In this document: positions 1-7,590 of the stretch, piece after piece
Position numbering within the stretch: the first letter of the stretch is position 1
Layout: each line of letters begins with the position of its first letter
Assembly: GCA_964607135.1 (NCBI GenBank)
Contig: CAZSIV010000010.1
Span: 9,326 to 73,325, forward strand
Origin: Metaruminococcus_A sp964607135
GTDB taxonomy: Bacteria; Bacillota; Clostridia; Oscillospirales; Ruminococcaceae
DNA: 64,000 nt
Reading direction: 5' to 3'
Translations under genes and position numbers: made by a program
Notes under the pieces: generated by a model
Told to the model about the DNA's origin: nothing
Database searches by the model: none
What the model saw: only the letters and a program-made list of their open reading frames with translations

Positions 1-768
1 GCCCCAGACCGCCTTGCCCCAGCCGGTGTCCGAAATGGTAAAATGAATCCCGTCCGGGTCGACGTTATGCCAGTAATGGGCGGTGACGAAGTGCCCCAGC
101 GCGTAATCGAAGCTCTGGGTGGCGATCTTCGGATACCCGGTGGTGCCGGAGGTGAAGTACATCAGCATAGGGTCGGAGATCACGGTCGCTTCCTCCCCGG
201 CCGGGCGCTCAAAAACGGGAGACTGGGCTTCCAGCAGGGCGTCGAAGTCTTCCCATCCGTCCCGATGGCCGTTGACCAGCAGTTTAGTGTGCACCGTCGG
301 GCTTTCGGGAAGGGCGGCTTCGATGTGTTCCGGCACGCCGTCGTCCTGGGTGGCGACGACGGCGGAGATTCCCGCAGCATTGAAGCGGTAGGCAAAGTCC
401 TTCTTCATCAGCTGATTGGTCGCAGGGATAGCGACCGCGCCCAGCTTGTGGAGCCCGAGGATCGCAAACCAGAACTGGTAGTGGCGCTTGAGCACCAGCA
501 TGACCCGGTCGCCTTTTTTGATCCCCTTCGCCTTAAAAAGATTCGCCGCCTTGGATGAGTAGGCGCGGAGCTGCTCAAAGGTGAAATTTAAATTTTCTTT
601 ATTTTTACTCACCCAGATCAGCGCCCTTTTGTCCGGGTTCTTTTCCGCCAGGGCGTCCATTACATCGAAAGCGAAATTGAAATTCTCCGGCGGGTGAAAG
701 GTCAGGTTTACCAGATGGCCCTGGCTGTCCTCCTCCACCGTGACAAATTTTTCATAGATTCTCTCCAT
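1..768 (-). CDS. AMP-forming acyl-CoA synthetase (partial, runs off left edge)
   Basis: Activates a carboxylic acid with ATP and CoA to the acyl-CoA in the cytosol. Only the N-terminal 256 residues are in the window. They show the ANL-superfamily ATP loop TSGTTGYPK at about residues 203-211, followed by a region typical of acetyl/medium-chain acyl-CoA synthetases (ALGHFVTAHYWHNV, then GWGKAVWG at the edge). The ATG at 768 is preceded by AAGGAGGA inside the end of the regulator gene, only 7 bases upstream, so the two form an operon. The T-box upstream of the regulator should control both. The substrate is not fixed by the sequence; acetate, branched-chain or aromatic acids are all possible. 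Confidence 0.9.
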   Translation of the reverse strand, partial: MERIYEKFVTVEEDSQGHLVNLTFHPPENFNFAFDVMDALAEKNPDKRALIWVSKNKENLNFTFEQLRAYSSKAANLFKAKGIKKGDRVMLVLKRHYQFWFAILGLHKLGAVAIPATNQLMKKDFAYRFNAAGISAVVATQDDGVPEHIEAALPESPTVHTKLLVNGHRDGWEDFDALLEAQSPVFERPAGEEATVISDPMLMYFTSGTTGYPKIATQSFDYALGHFVTAHYWHNVDPDGIHFTISDTGWGKAVWG

Positions 769-775
769 TTATGAA

Positions 776-1351
776 TCAGTCCTCCTTCTTTTCCAGGATG
801 ATCGCCAAAAATTCACAGTCGGCGTTGTCGGCGGCGATCATGCCGTGGCCGCGCCCGGAATTGTAGTAAACCGCATCCCCTTCGTGCAGGACTTCGATGT
901 GCTCCTCATACCGGAAAATCAAAGTCCCTTTCAGGATGTAGTCGAACTCTTCCCCCACATGGGTGGACAACTCGATGTTGTTGCTGTCCTGGCTCGGGTC
1001 GAACTTCGCGGTGACGAAGAACGGCTCGGCTACCTTGTCTTTAAAAAATGAGGCGAGGTGGAGATAAGTAAATCCTTCGCGGCGTTCGAGCGGGAGCCCG
1101 TGCCCCTTCCGAACGATGGAATACTGGGACAGATGGGGCGCTTCCCCCGTTAAAAGCTCCGACAGATCGAGGTGGAAAGCTTTGGCGCACTTGTAAAGGA
1201 AAGTAAACGAAAAATCACTTTCTCCATTCTCTGCAGCCGTGTACTCTTCGACCGTCGTGTCGGTAATTCGCGCCATTTCCTCAATGGTCAGCTCTAAAAT
1301 GAGCCGCATCCCTTTAATTCGCTCCGCGATCTGCGCAACCTGATTTTCCAT
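776..1351 (-). CDS. XRE-family transcriptional regulator with C-terminal cupin domain
   Basis: A 191-residue protein with an N-terminal helix-turn-helix of the XRE type (about residues 7-65) and a C-terminal cupin-2 barrel (about 110-187). The cupin carries HVGEEFDYILKG and GDAVYYNSGRGHG, the usual cupin motif pair. This HTH-cupin architecture is a one-component regulator that senses a small ligand in the barrel. It is co-transcribed with the acyl-CoA synthetase just downstream and probably regulates it in response to a substrate or product. The start is supported by an AAGGGGA site upstream of ATG 1351. A T-box leader precedes it. Confidence 0.9.
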   Translation of the reverse strand: MENQVAQIAERIKGMRLILELTIEEMARITDTTVEEYTAAENGESDFSFTFLYKCAKAFHLDLSELLTGEAPHLSQYSIVRKGHGLPLERREGFTYLHLASFFKDKVAEPFFVTAKFDPSQDSNNIELSTHVGEEFDYILKGTLIFRYEEHIEVLHEGDAVYYNSGRGHGMIAADNADCEFLAIILEKKED

Positions 1352-1435
1352 AATAATCCCCTTTCACTGATGGTTTATAAACAGCCCCTCGGCGGTAAAC
1401 ACTAAAATATGCCGTCAATAAGCCGTCTGATACAA

Positions 1436-1695
1436 AAATAAAAAAGCCCTCGTCCACAATGGGACGAGAGCAAATTCCCGCGGTACCACCCAAATTGACG
1501 CGCCAAACGCGCCCGCTTTTCAGGCTCTGACAAGCCCTATGCCGATAACGGTGCAAACCGTAGCGGCTTAATCAAAGTTCAGCCGCTCCGCTCAAAAGGG
1601 ATCAGACTTTACTGCCGCGGCTGCCTTACACCAACCGGCAGCTCTCTGAAACACGAACCTGTAAAGCTGTTGTCTTTCTCACAGCGTTTTAAATT
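1436..1695 (-). promoter_or_regulatory. T-box leader (tRNA-sensing riboswitch)
   Basis: On the minus strand the leader starts after a promoter and shows a Stem I with the AG-bulge/apical sequence AGAGAGCTG...GGTTGGTG (about 1645-1622). The T-box bulge GGGTGGTACCGCGG lies at 1491-1478. An intrinsic terminator follows (stem CTCGTCC/GGACGAG, about 1467-1446, then a T-run to 1436). The specifier loop is bounded by CAGCTTTAC pairing with GTAAAG-T-CTG and by a lower AAAG/CTTT helix. The most likely specifier is ATC (Ile) at 1602-1600, but CTG (Leu) or GAT (Asp) cannot be excluded. The first gene downstream is the XRE-cupin regulator at 1351. High confidence for the element, low for the amino acid. 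Confidence 0.93.
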
Positions 1696-1701
1696 TGCTT
1701 T

Positions 1702-1730
1702 ATTCTAGCATAATCCAAAATCGCTGTCAA
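1702..1730 (-). promoter_or_regulatory. sigma-A promoter of the T-box transcript
   Basis: TTGACA at 1730-1725 and TAGAAT at 1707-1702 are separated by 17 bases on the minus strand. This puts the transcript start near 1695, just before T-box Stem I. Confidence 0.85.
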
Positions 1731-1751
1731 GTGGTAAATTTTTAAATCCTT

Positions 1752-1961
1752 CTAGTCTCCCGACGGAAGGGTGTCGTTGCGGCGGAAGAAAAGCGAGATA
1801 CACCAGAGCCCGGCAAGCGCCACCAGCGTGTAAATGATCCTGCTGACCACCGCGCCCTGGCCGCCGAAGATCCAGGCGACGATATCGAACTGGAAAATCC
1901 CGATGGAACCCCAGTTGATCGCGCCGATGATGACGAGCGCCAACGCAATTTTATCCAACAT
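1752..1961 (-). CDS. DUF378 family small membrane protein
   Basis: A 69-residue protein beginning MLDKIALALVIIGAINWG, with two transmembrane segments (about residues 3-22 and 34-56). The N-terminal ALALVIIGAINWG block is the signature of the DUF378 family (YuzA-like); the function is unknown. The start at 1961 is chosen because AAGGAGT lies 8 bases upstream. A longer reading frame exists but has no ribosome site and its extension is low complexity. It lies between the T-box promoter and the divergent NERD gene and probably has its own promoter. Confidence 0.85.
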   Translation of the reverse strand: MLDKIALALVIIGAINWGSIGIFQFDIVAWIFGGQGAVVSRIIYTLVALAGLWCISLFFRRNDTLPSGD

Positions 1962-2222
1962 ATTTTTTACTCCTTTGGGGACGGTTCCTGCACCGGAACA
2001 GTCCGCTTTATTTTCACGGGCGGGATGTAAGCCCCCGGCGGCGGGCGTTTGAAGGCCCGCATCCGCACGGGCGGCGAATTTCCGCAACAATAGTATGCTT
2101 CTCCCCTTTTACTTTTATGCGGATCTGTGATAAAATAAAAGTTACTCTTATCCTGTACGGGATGAAACGTAAAATTTTTGCATAAAAATTCCATTTTCAG
2201 TTAAAGGAGTGTCCGCAAGCCT

Positions 2223-2888
2223 ATGGATCAAACGACGATGATCGCGGTCGCCGCCTGCGCGGTGATTCTCATAATCGGAGGGATTATCGCCCTCGTCATG
2301 CGGCGAAGGAAAAACCACCCCCGGCAGCTGGGGAAAAAAGGGGAAAAGCAGGTCGGCCGGGTTTTAAAAAAATACGCCCGCTTTAGCGACGTCAAAATTT
2401 TAAACGACGTCTATCTTCCTCTGTATGACGAAACCACCCAGATCGACCATATTCTGATCGCGCCGTTCGGCGTGATGGTGATCGAAACCAAGAACTGGGC
2501 GGGCTCCATTTACGGGGATCCCGCAGAGGAAAAATGGCTCCAAGTGGTGGGGAACGACCGGAATTACCACTACAATCCCCTCAAACAGAACAAAACCCAC
2601 ATCGACAACCTCCGCCACCTGTTCCGGAAGGAGAACGTCTACCGGGTCAATTTGGAGGGCGCTGTCGTTTTCGCCGGGTCGAAGGTCAGCCTCTACTGCC
2701 CGCGGAACGTCCCGGTGATGACCCTTAAGCAGTTTAAAAAGCTCTTGAAAAAGCCGGCTTATGCGGCCGACAACAAGGTGGACGTCCAGAAGGTGTACGG
2801 CGCCATCGCCAAAAATCAGGTAACGGATAAAAAAAGAATTTCAGAACACGCAAAAAACGTCGAAAAAAAGGAAAAGGCGCGTCCTTAG
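2223..2888 (+). CDS. Membrane-anchored NERD-domain protein
   Basis: A 221-residue protein with one N-terminal transmembrane helix (about residues 7-26), a basic stop-transfer (RRRK), then a NERD (nuclease-related) domain at about 38-165. The NERD core is visible as GEKQVGRVL, QIDHILIAPFGVMVIETKNW (Asp and Glu-x-Lys of the restriction-endonuclease-like fold) and NPLKQN. The C-terminal 40 residues are Lys-rich. The ribosome site AAAGGAGTG precedes ATG 2223. NERD proteins are predicted nucleases of uncertain role; the membrane anchor suggests action at the cytoplasmic face. Nothing nearby fixes a pathway. Confidence 0.85.
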   Translation: MDQTTMIAVAACAVILIIGGIIALVMRRRKNHPRQLGKKGEKQVGRVLKKYARFSDVKILNDVYLPLYDETTQIDHILIAPFGVMVIETKNWAGSIYGDPAEEKWLQVVGNDRNYHYNPLKQNKTHIDNLRHLFRKENVYRVNLEGAVVFAGSKVSLYCPRNVPVMTLKQFKKLLKKPAYAADNKVDVQKVYGAIAKNQVTDKKRISEHAKNVEKKEKARP

Positions 2889-2924
2889 CGCGCCGCCGGA
2901 TCAGACAAGGAGGAAGCTCAACTG

Positions 2925-4115
2925 ATGGAATATCAATTTTCAGAGCGGATCAAAACAATCAAAGCTTCGGCAATCCGTGAAATCTTCAAACTGACCGCCG
3001 ATCCCGCCGTCATTTCGTTTGCGGCAGGGAACCCTTCGCCCGACGCCTTTCCGGTGGAGGCCGTTCGGGAGATCACGGCGGACGTCCTGAAAAACCAGCC
3101 GGTCGAGGCGCTTCAGTACAACATCACGGAGGGGTATCTCCCTTTGAGAAATTACTTAAAGGAGACTCTGCTCCCCGACATCGGCAGCTTTTCCCCTGAG
3201 CGGGACGACGCCATCGTTGTCACCGGCGGCCAGCAGGGGATCGACCTGACCTGCAAGGTGCTCTGCAACGAGGGGGACACCGTGCTGTGCGAGAACCCGA
3301 GCTTTGTCGGCGCGCTCAACGCCATCAAAGCCTACAATACCAACCTGGTCGGGATCGATCTCGACGGGGACGGGATCAACTTAGAGCAGCTGGAGCAGGC
3401 GCTGAAAACTGAAAAAAACGTCAAGCTCCTCTACACCATCCCCACCTTTCAGAACCCGTCGGGCATTACCGCCACCGCGGAAAAACGGCGGGCGGTTTAC
3501 GAGCTGTGCAAACAGCACGGCGTTCTGATCCTGGAGGACAATCCCTATGGCGCTCTCCGCTTTGAAGGGGAGGATGTCCCGACCATCAAGTCGATGGACA
3601 AGGACGGGATCGTCATCTACTCCGGCAGCTTCTCCAAGGTGCTTTCACCGGGGATCCGGGTCGGCTTCCTCAGCCTGCCCAAAGAGATCAGCGCCAAGGT
3701 CGTCGTGGCAAAACAGGTCAACGACGTCCACACCAATATACTCGCCCAGATGATCGCTTACAACTTTGTTACGAAGTACGACTTCGACGCCCACCTGGAG
3801 CGGCTGCGCGCCCTCTACCGGCGCAAATGCACCTTTATGCTGGAGCAGATGGATAAATACTTTGATCCCCGCGTCAGCTATACCCGTCCGCAGGGAGGCC
3901 TCTTCCTCTGGGCAACGCTCCCGGAGGGAGTCGACATGATGCAGTTTACCCGCGACGCGATCGCCAATAAAATCGCGGTCGTCCCGGGGAGCACCTTCCT
4001 GCCCCATGAGGAGACGATGGTGTCTCATTCCTTCCGCCTCAACTTCTCGATGCCGAGCGAGGAGCAGATCGAAAAGGGGATTAAAATTCTGGGGGAGATG
4101 ACCCGGTCGCTGTAA
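2925..4115 (+). CDS. PLP-dependent aminotransferase, class I/II (2-aminoadipate/aromatic type)
   Basis: A 396-residue fold-type I aminotransferase. The N-terminus ISFAAGNPSPDAFPV and the PLP-lysine motif YSGSFSKVLSPGIRVGF (Lys near residue 238) match the MocR-like/2-aminoadipate (LysN) or multi-substrate aminotransferase group without the HTH domain. DNPYG at about 205 holds the PLP-ring Asp-Asn. It transfers an amino group between an amino acid and a 2-oxo acid in the cytosol. It has an AGGAGG site and is followed by trpS after 33 bases, so the two are probably one transcript. The substrate is not decidable from sequence. Confidence 0.9.
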   Translation: MEYQFSERIKTIKASAIREIFKLTADPAVISFAAGNPSPDAFPVEAVREITADVLKNQPVEALQYNITEGYLPLRNYLKETLLPDIGSFSPERDDAIVVTGGQQGIDLTCKVLCNEGDTVLCENPSFVGALNAIKAYNTNLVGIDLDGDGINLEQLEQALKTEKNVKLLYTIPTFQNPSGITATAEKRRAVYELCKQHGVLILEDNPYGALRFEGEDVPTIKSMDKDGIVIYSGSFSKVLSPGIRVGFLSLPKEISAKVVVAKQVNDVHTNILAQMIAYNFVTKYDFDAHLERLRALYRRKCTFMLEQMDKYFDPRVSYTRPQGGLFLWATLPEGVDMMQFTRDAIANKIAVVPGSTFLPHEETMVSHSFRLNFSMPSEEQIEKGIKILGEMTRSL

Positions 4116-4148
4116 CGGCTGGAAGCATCCCCAAAGGAGATAGAAACT

Positions 4149-5159
4149 GTGGAGCAAACAACGAATCAAAAGAAAGTCATCCTCAGCGGCATCCAGCCCA
4201 CCGGCGTCTTTACGCTGGGCAATTATCTGGGGGCCATCAAAAACTGGGTGGTTTTGCAGGAGGAATACCACTGCGCTTATATGATCGCCGACCTGCATTC
4301 GATCACCGTGCGCCAGGAACCGGCAAAGCTCCGGCAGCAGATTCTGTCGGCGTTTGCCACCCTTCTCGCCTGCGGGATCGACCCGGAGAAGAGCCTGACT
4401 TTCATCCAGAGCCAGGTTCCTCAGCACGCGGAGCTTTCCTGGGTGCTGTCCTGTTATACCCAGTTCGGGGAGCTGTCCCGGATGACCCAGTTCAAGGACA
4501 AAAGCGCCAAGCACGCCGACAACGTCAACGCCGGGCTGTTCACCTACCCCGCGCTGATGGCGGCGGACATCCTGCTTTATCAGGCAGATCTGGTTCCGGT
4601 CGGCGTCGACCAGAAGCAGCATCTGGAGCTGACACGGGATGTTGCCGTGCGTTTCAACAACGCCTACAGCGACACTTTCACTTTGCCTGAGCCCTATATC
4701 CCGAAGGTCGGCGCAAAGATCATGTCGCTGGCGGATCCGATGAAAAAGATGTCGAAGTCGGACGAAAACCCCAACGGGTTTGTCACCATCCTCGACGAGC
4801 CGGACGCGATCATCCGCAAATTTAAACGCGCCGTCACCGATTCGGACACCCGCGTCTGCTATGCGGAGGGGAAGGATGGGATCAACAATCTGATGACCAT
4901 CTACTCGGTTGTCACCGGAAAGACGCTGGATGAGGTGGAGCGGGAATTTGAAGGAAAAGGCTATGGTGAATTCAAGCTCGCCGTTGGGGAAGCGGTCAGC
5001 GATCACCTCAGACCCGTCCGGGAGGAGCACAAGCGCCTGCTGGCGGATAAAGCTTATCTGGAGCAGGTTTACTCCGAAGGGGCCCGCAGAGCCCAGCAGA
5101 TCGCGCAGAGAACGCTGAGCAAAGTGTACCGCAAGGTTGGGTTTGTCCCGGTAAAGTAG
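4149..5159 (+). CDS. trpS: Tryptophan-tRNA ligase
   Basis: A 336-residue class Ic aminoacyl-tRNA synthetase that charges tRNA-Trp. The HIGH-equivalent is TLGNYLG (residues 22-28) within SGIQPTGVFTLGNYLG, and the KMSKS loop is present verbatim near residue 200 (MKKMSKSDENPNG). Length is normal for bacterial TrpRS. The start is GTG with AAAGGAGAT upstream. It lies 33 bases after the aminotransferase gene. No T-box is seen directly in front of it. Confidence 0.97.
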   Translation: MEQTTNQKKVILSGIQPTGVFTLGNYLGAIKNWVVLQEEYHCAYMIADLHSITVRQEPAKLRQQILSAFATLLACGIDPEKSLTFIQSQVPQHAELSWVLSCYTQFGELSRMTQFKDKSAKHADNVNAGLFTYPALMAADILLYQADLVPVGVDQKQHLELTRDVAVRFNNAYSDTFTLPEPYIPKVGAKIMSLADPMKKMSKSDENPNGFVTILDEPDAIIRKFKRAVTDSDTRVCYAEGKDGINNLMTIYSVVTGKTLDEVEREFEGKGYGEFKLAVGEAVSDHLRPVREEHKRLLADKAYLEQVYSEGARRAQQIAQRTLSKVYRKVGFVPVK

Positions 5160-5410
5160 CCGGTTTGTAGCCAGACTCGCCAATCGGCGATCCTTACCCT
5201 TAGTTGACAAGGGCAAACACGCTCCGGAGCTTCAAAGGCAGGGTACCCCTGCGGGCAATTCGCACCCAAACGTTTTAACAGTCTTTAAGTGGCTATCCTG
5301 CGAGACACCTAAGATAAAAAAGGTGCAATCTGCCTCGCGGGCTGCGGGCCTGCAAGTCTTATACTGCCTAAGAATCGCGTTTGTCCAGCCCGGTCACGGG
5401 CGCCTGATTG
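5160..5410 (+). ncRNA. Structured RNA candidate, copy 1 (unknown class)
   Basis: A 300-base gap between trpS and the rubrerythrin gene holds several strong hairpins: GCTCCGGAGC (5221-5230), GCAGGG/CCCTGC (5238-5252) and a nested core at 5254-5341. In the core, CCTGCGAG pairs with CTCGCGGG around an inner CACCT/AGGTG hairpin with an A-rich loop. The core matches a second site at 38852-38935. Wobble pairs in the long helix are G-U on the plus strand but would be A-C on the minus strand, so the plus strand is favoured. A bidirectional terminator follows. It does not match 6S, SRP, tmRNA, RNase P or the common riboswitches as far as can be judged by eye. Confidence 0.5.
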
Positions 5411-5414
5411 AAAA

Positions 5415-5453
5415 GAAAAACGCCCCGAAGCTCGACAGCTTCGGGGCGTTTTC
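5415..5453. terminator. Bidirectional terminator between the structured RNA and rubrerythrin
   Basis: The 13-bp stem ACGCCCCGAAGCT/AGCTTCGGGGCGT is flanked by an A-run on the left and a T-run on the right. It can serve trpS/RNA on the plus strand and rubrerythrin on the minus strand. Confidence 0.85.
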
Positions 5454-5460
5454 ATATCGA

Positions 5461-6000
5461 TCAATAATTTTCGGGTTTGAGTTCGAAGTAGGAGCGGGGA
5501 TGGGAGCAGACCGGGCAGACCTGTGGCGCGGACTCCCCGTAATGGATGTGTCCGCAGTTGCGGCAGACCCAGTATTTCTTTTCATCCCGTTTGAAGACCT
5601 GCTGGGTGTTCAGGTTCTGGAGCAGCTTGCGGTAGCGCTCCTCGTGCTCTTTTTCAATCTTCGCCACCAGGTCGAACAGGGTGGCAATTTTTTCGAACCC
5701 CTCTTCCCGCGCATCTGCGGCAAACCGTTTATACATGTCCGTCCATTCGTAGTTTTCGCCGTCCGCGCCGTCTTCGAGGTTCTGAGCAGTCCCGCCCATC
5801 CCATCGTGAAGGAGCTTGAACCAGATTTCGGCGTGTTCTTTTTCATTTTCAGCCGTCATGGAAAAGAAGTCCGCGATCTGCTCATACCCCTCTTTTTTGG
5901 CCTGGCTGGCGTAAAAGGTGTATTTATTCCTCGCCTGGGATTCTCCGGCGAAGGCCGCCATCAGGTTCGCCTCGGTTTTGCTTCCTTTGAGCTCTTTCAT
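5461..6000 (-). CDS. rbr: Rubrerythrin
   Basis: A 179-residue non-heme iron peroxidase that reduces hydrogen peroxide in anaerobes. The N-terminal ferritin-like four-helix domain carries the diiron ligands in AGESQARNKY, ENEKEHAE and KIEKEHEERY. The C-terminal rubredoxin-type domain (about residues 140-175) has two CxxC knuckles, CRNCG and CPVCS. ATG 6000 is chosen over 6006 because AAAGGAG sits about 8 bases upstream of it but almost touches the earlier ATG. It is monocistronic, ending at the bidirectional terminator. Confidence 0.96.
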   Translation of the reverse strand: MKELKGSKTEANLMAAFAGESQARNKYTFYASQAKKEGYEQIADFFSMTAENEKEHAEIWFKLLHDGMGGTAQNLEDGADGENYEWTDMYKRFAADAREEGFEKIATLFDLVAKIEKEHEERYRKLLQNLNTQQVFKRDEKKYWVCRNCGHIHYGESAPQVCPVCSHPRSYFELKPENY

Positions 6001-6320
6001 TTTCATTCTCCTTTTTGTCTCAGAGTGTTGGCTGCATGTTCGTCTCTATTCTGCCCAAAACACCGAGGGGTTTATACAGCGGAGCGGTTTTTCTGCTTTA
6101 CCTCTTGCTTTTTGCTCGGGACAGTGAAAGCCGGGTTGCTTTTCGATTCGCTGTTTCGTTTTTTATCGGCTTCGGAGTATTCGTGCTCCTGTTGAGTGAA
6201 AATGATTTTTGCCCGTCAATGGAACGCCCCCTCTGCCTTTCAAGGCAGAGGGGGCGTGCAGCTTCGTGGAAATCCATCCGAAAAGAGGGGTTCTGAATAC
6301 GGTTCTGCCGAACGGACGGA
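6001..6320. other. 320-base intergenic region with one large hairpin
   Basis: It holds the minus-strand promoter region of rubrerythrin and, at 6228-6258, a perfect 15-bp hairpin CGCCCCCTCTGCCTT/AAGGCAGAGGGGGCG lying 60 bases downstream of the glycosyltransferase stop. No coding potential was seen in the rest. Confidence 0.5.
6228..6258 (-). terminator. Hairpin downstream of the glycosyltransferase
   Basis: A very stable 15-bp inverted repeat with a two-base loop. There is no clear T-run on either side, so it may be an RNA 3'-end stabiliser or a factor-dependent terminator rather than a classical one. Confidence 0.45.
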
Positions 6321-7325
6321 CTATCCCTGTAATACCAGCTCATAAATCCGTTTGAGCTCCTGCCCGATGCGCCGCAGGTCTTTTTCTTTTGCGAGTTCAT
6401 AGCCCGCCCCGGAAAGGTCTGGAAGGGTTCCATCCAGGATTCCGCGGATTTTTTCCTCGAATTCATCGACGGAGGATGCTTTATAAACCGTCTCCCCGTC
6501 GGTGAACCAGCCGGCGTAAATCGGAATATCCCGGATCAAAACCTTCTGCTGTGCGGCGAGCGCTTCCAGCAGGACGATCCCTTCCGTTTCCTCATAGGTC
6601 GGGAAGACGAAGAGGTCGGCCCCGTAATAGGCGGTGCGGAGAACATCCGGCTCCACATACCCGGGGAAGGAGAGGTTCGGCAGGTCGGTTTTCAGCGCGT
6701 CTTTGATCTTTTGGGGGATCAGCTTCGGGTCGGTGTAGCCGAACCAGATGAATTGATATTCCGGCATCCGGCGGGCCAGCTCGACAAAATCGAGGATCCC
6801 TTTCCGCTCGATGTAAAGCCCCACCGCCATGACGACCTTTTCCTCTTTGGAGAAGCCGAACTTTTCGCGGAAAGCGGAGCCGTCCTCCCCCTGCGGACGC
6901 TCATAAAAAGCGAGGTCGATCCCGTTCGAAACCGCCGTCACCGGCTTTTTGATCCCATACCCCTCCAGAAGCTTTTTAGAGTAGGGGGTGGGGGTGACGA
7001 TGTGGTCACCCAGCTCGTAGGAGCTGACCAGCCATTTTTTAAAAAGAGGGGCGATCTGGTTGGAGAGGATAAACGAGTTGCGGAAATCCTCCTCGGTGGA
7101 GTGGGCGTGGTAGATCACCTTTTTCCCCATCCGGTGCGCCTTCCGCGCGAGCCGGCGGGATTTCAACCCATAGGAGTTGATGTGGACAATATCGTAGTCA
7201 TCCTTCGGGTCGAGGGTATATGCTACTCCGGCCGATTCGAGCGCCCGGATCTGGTGCTTGATCGCCCGGCCCAGCCCGGATTTTCCAACGTATTTTAGTC
7301 CCTCGGTATACAGCAAAACTTTCAT
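6321..7325 (-). CDS. Glycosyltransferase family 4 (glycolipid-type)
   Basis: A 334-residue GT-B enzyme. The C-terminal nucleotide-sugar domain shows AVGLYIERKGILDFVELA (about residues 170-187) and the E-x7-E motif in PTYEETEGIVLLEALAA (about 240-256). The N-terminal acceptor domain has KSGLGRAIKHQ, and VSNGID joins the domains. The family includes diacylglycerol glucosyltransferases, and the overall sequence resembles that group, so membrane glycolipid synthesis is the best guess; polysaccharide synthesis is the alternative. The start has GGGTGAGGG upstream. No operon partner on this strand. Confidence 0.85.
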   Translation of the reverse strand: MKVLLYTEGLKYVGKSGLGRAIKHQIRALESAGVAYTLDPKDDYDIVHINSYGLKSRRLARKAHRMGKKVIYHAHSTEEDFRNSFILSNQIAPLFKKWLVSSYELGDHIVTPTPYSKKLLEGYGIKKPVTAVSNGIDLAFYERPQGEDGSAFREKFGFSKEEKVVMAVGLYIERKGILDFVELARRMPEYQFIWFGYTDPKLIPQKIKDALKTDLPNLSFPGYVEPDVLRTAYYGADLFVFPTYEETEGIVLLEALAAQQKVLIRDIPIYAGWFTDGETVYKASSVDEFEEKIRGILDGTLPDLSGAGYELAKEKDLRRIGQELKRIYELVLQG

Positions 7326-7500
7326 TGATCCCTCACCCTTTCCGCAGTACTCTTATTATAATGGGAACGAGCCGGAAAAGCAAGCTGCCGGGGACGAGGG
7401 CCTGCCGCTCTGCCCCTCAATTTTAAGGCTGAAAATAGAAAATTCGTCGCTTTTTGGTTTGTTTTCTCCCATTGATTTGTTTATTTTTTAAAAGAAACAT

Positions 7501-7529
7501 TTGAATTTCGGATTCTCTTGTGGTACAAT
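7501..7529 (+). promoter_or_regulatory. Promoter of the GH43 genes
   Basis: TTGAAT at 7501-7506 and TACAAT at 7524-7529 are 17 bases apart. Transcription would start about 55 bases before the first GH43 gene. The surrounding 7330-7500 is AT-rich with no gene. Confidence 0.65.
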
Positions 7530-7590
7530 GGGGCTGTATTTCTTTCGCGCAATTGTTCACGTCCATTAAAGTAACAGATCAGAAAGGAAA

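Noticed and set aside
3645..5216. A 523-codon minus-strand frame across trpS and the aminotransferase
   Set aside because: It overlaps two clear genes completely and carries no motif.
5160..5410. Naming the structured RNA as 6S RNA, SRP RNA, tmRNA or a T-box
   Set aside because: None of the conserved sequence signatures of those families is visible, so the class is left open.
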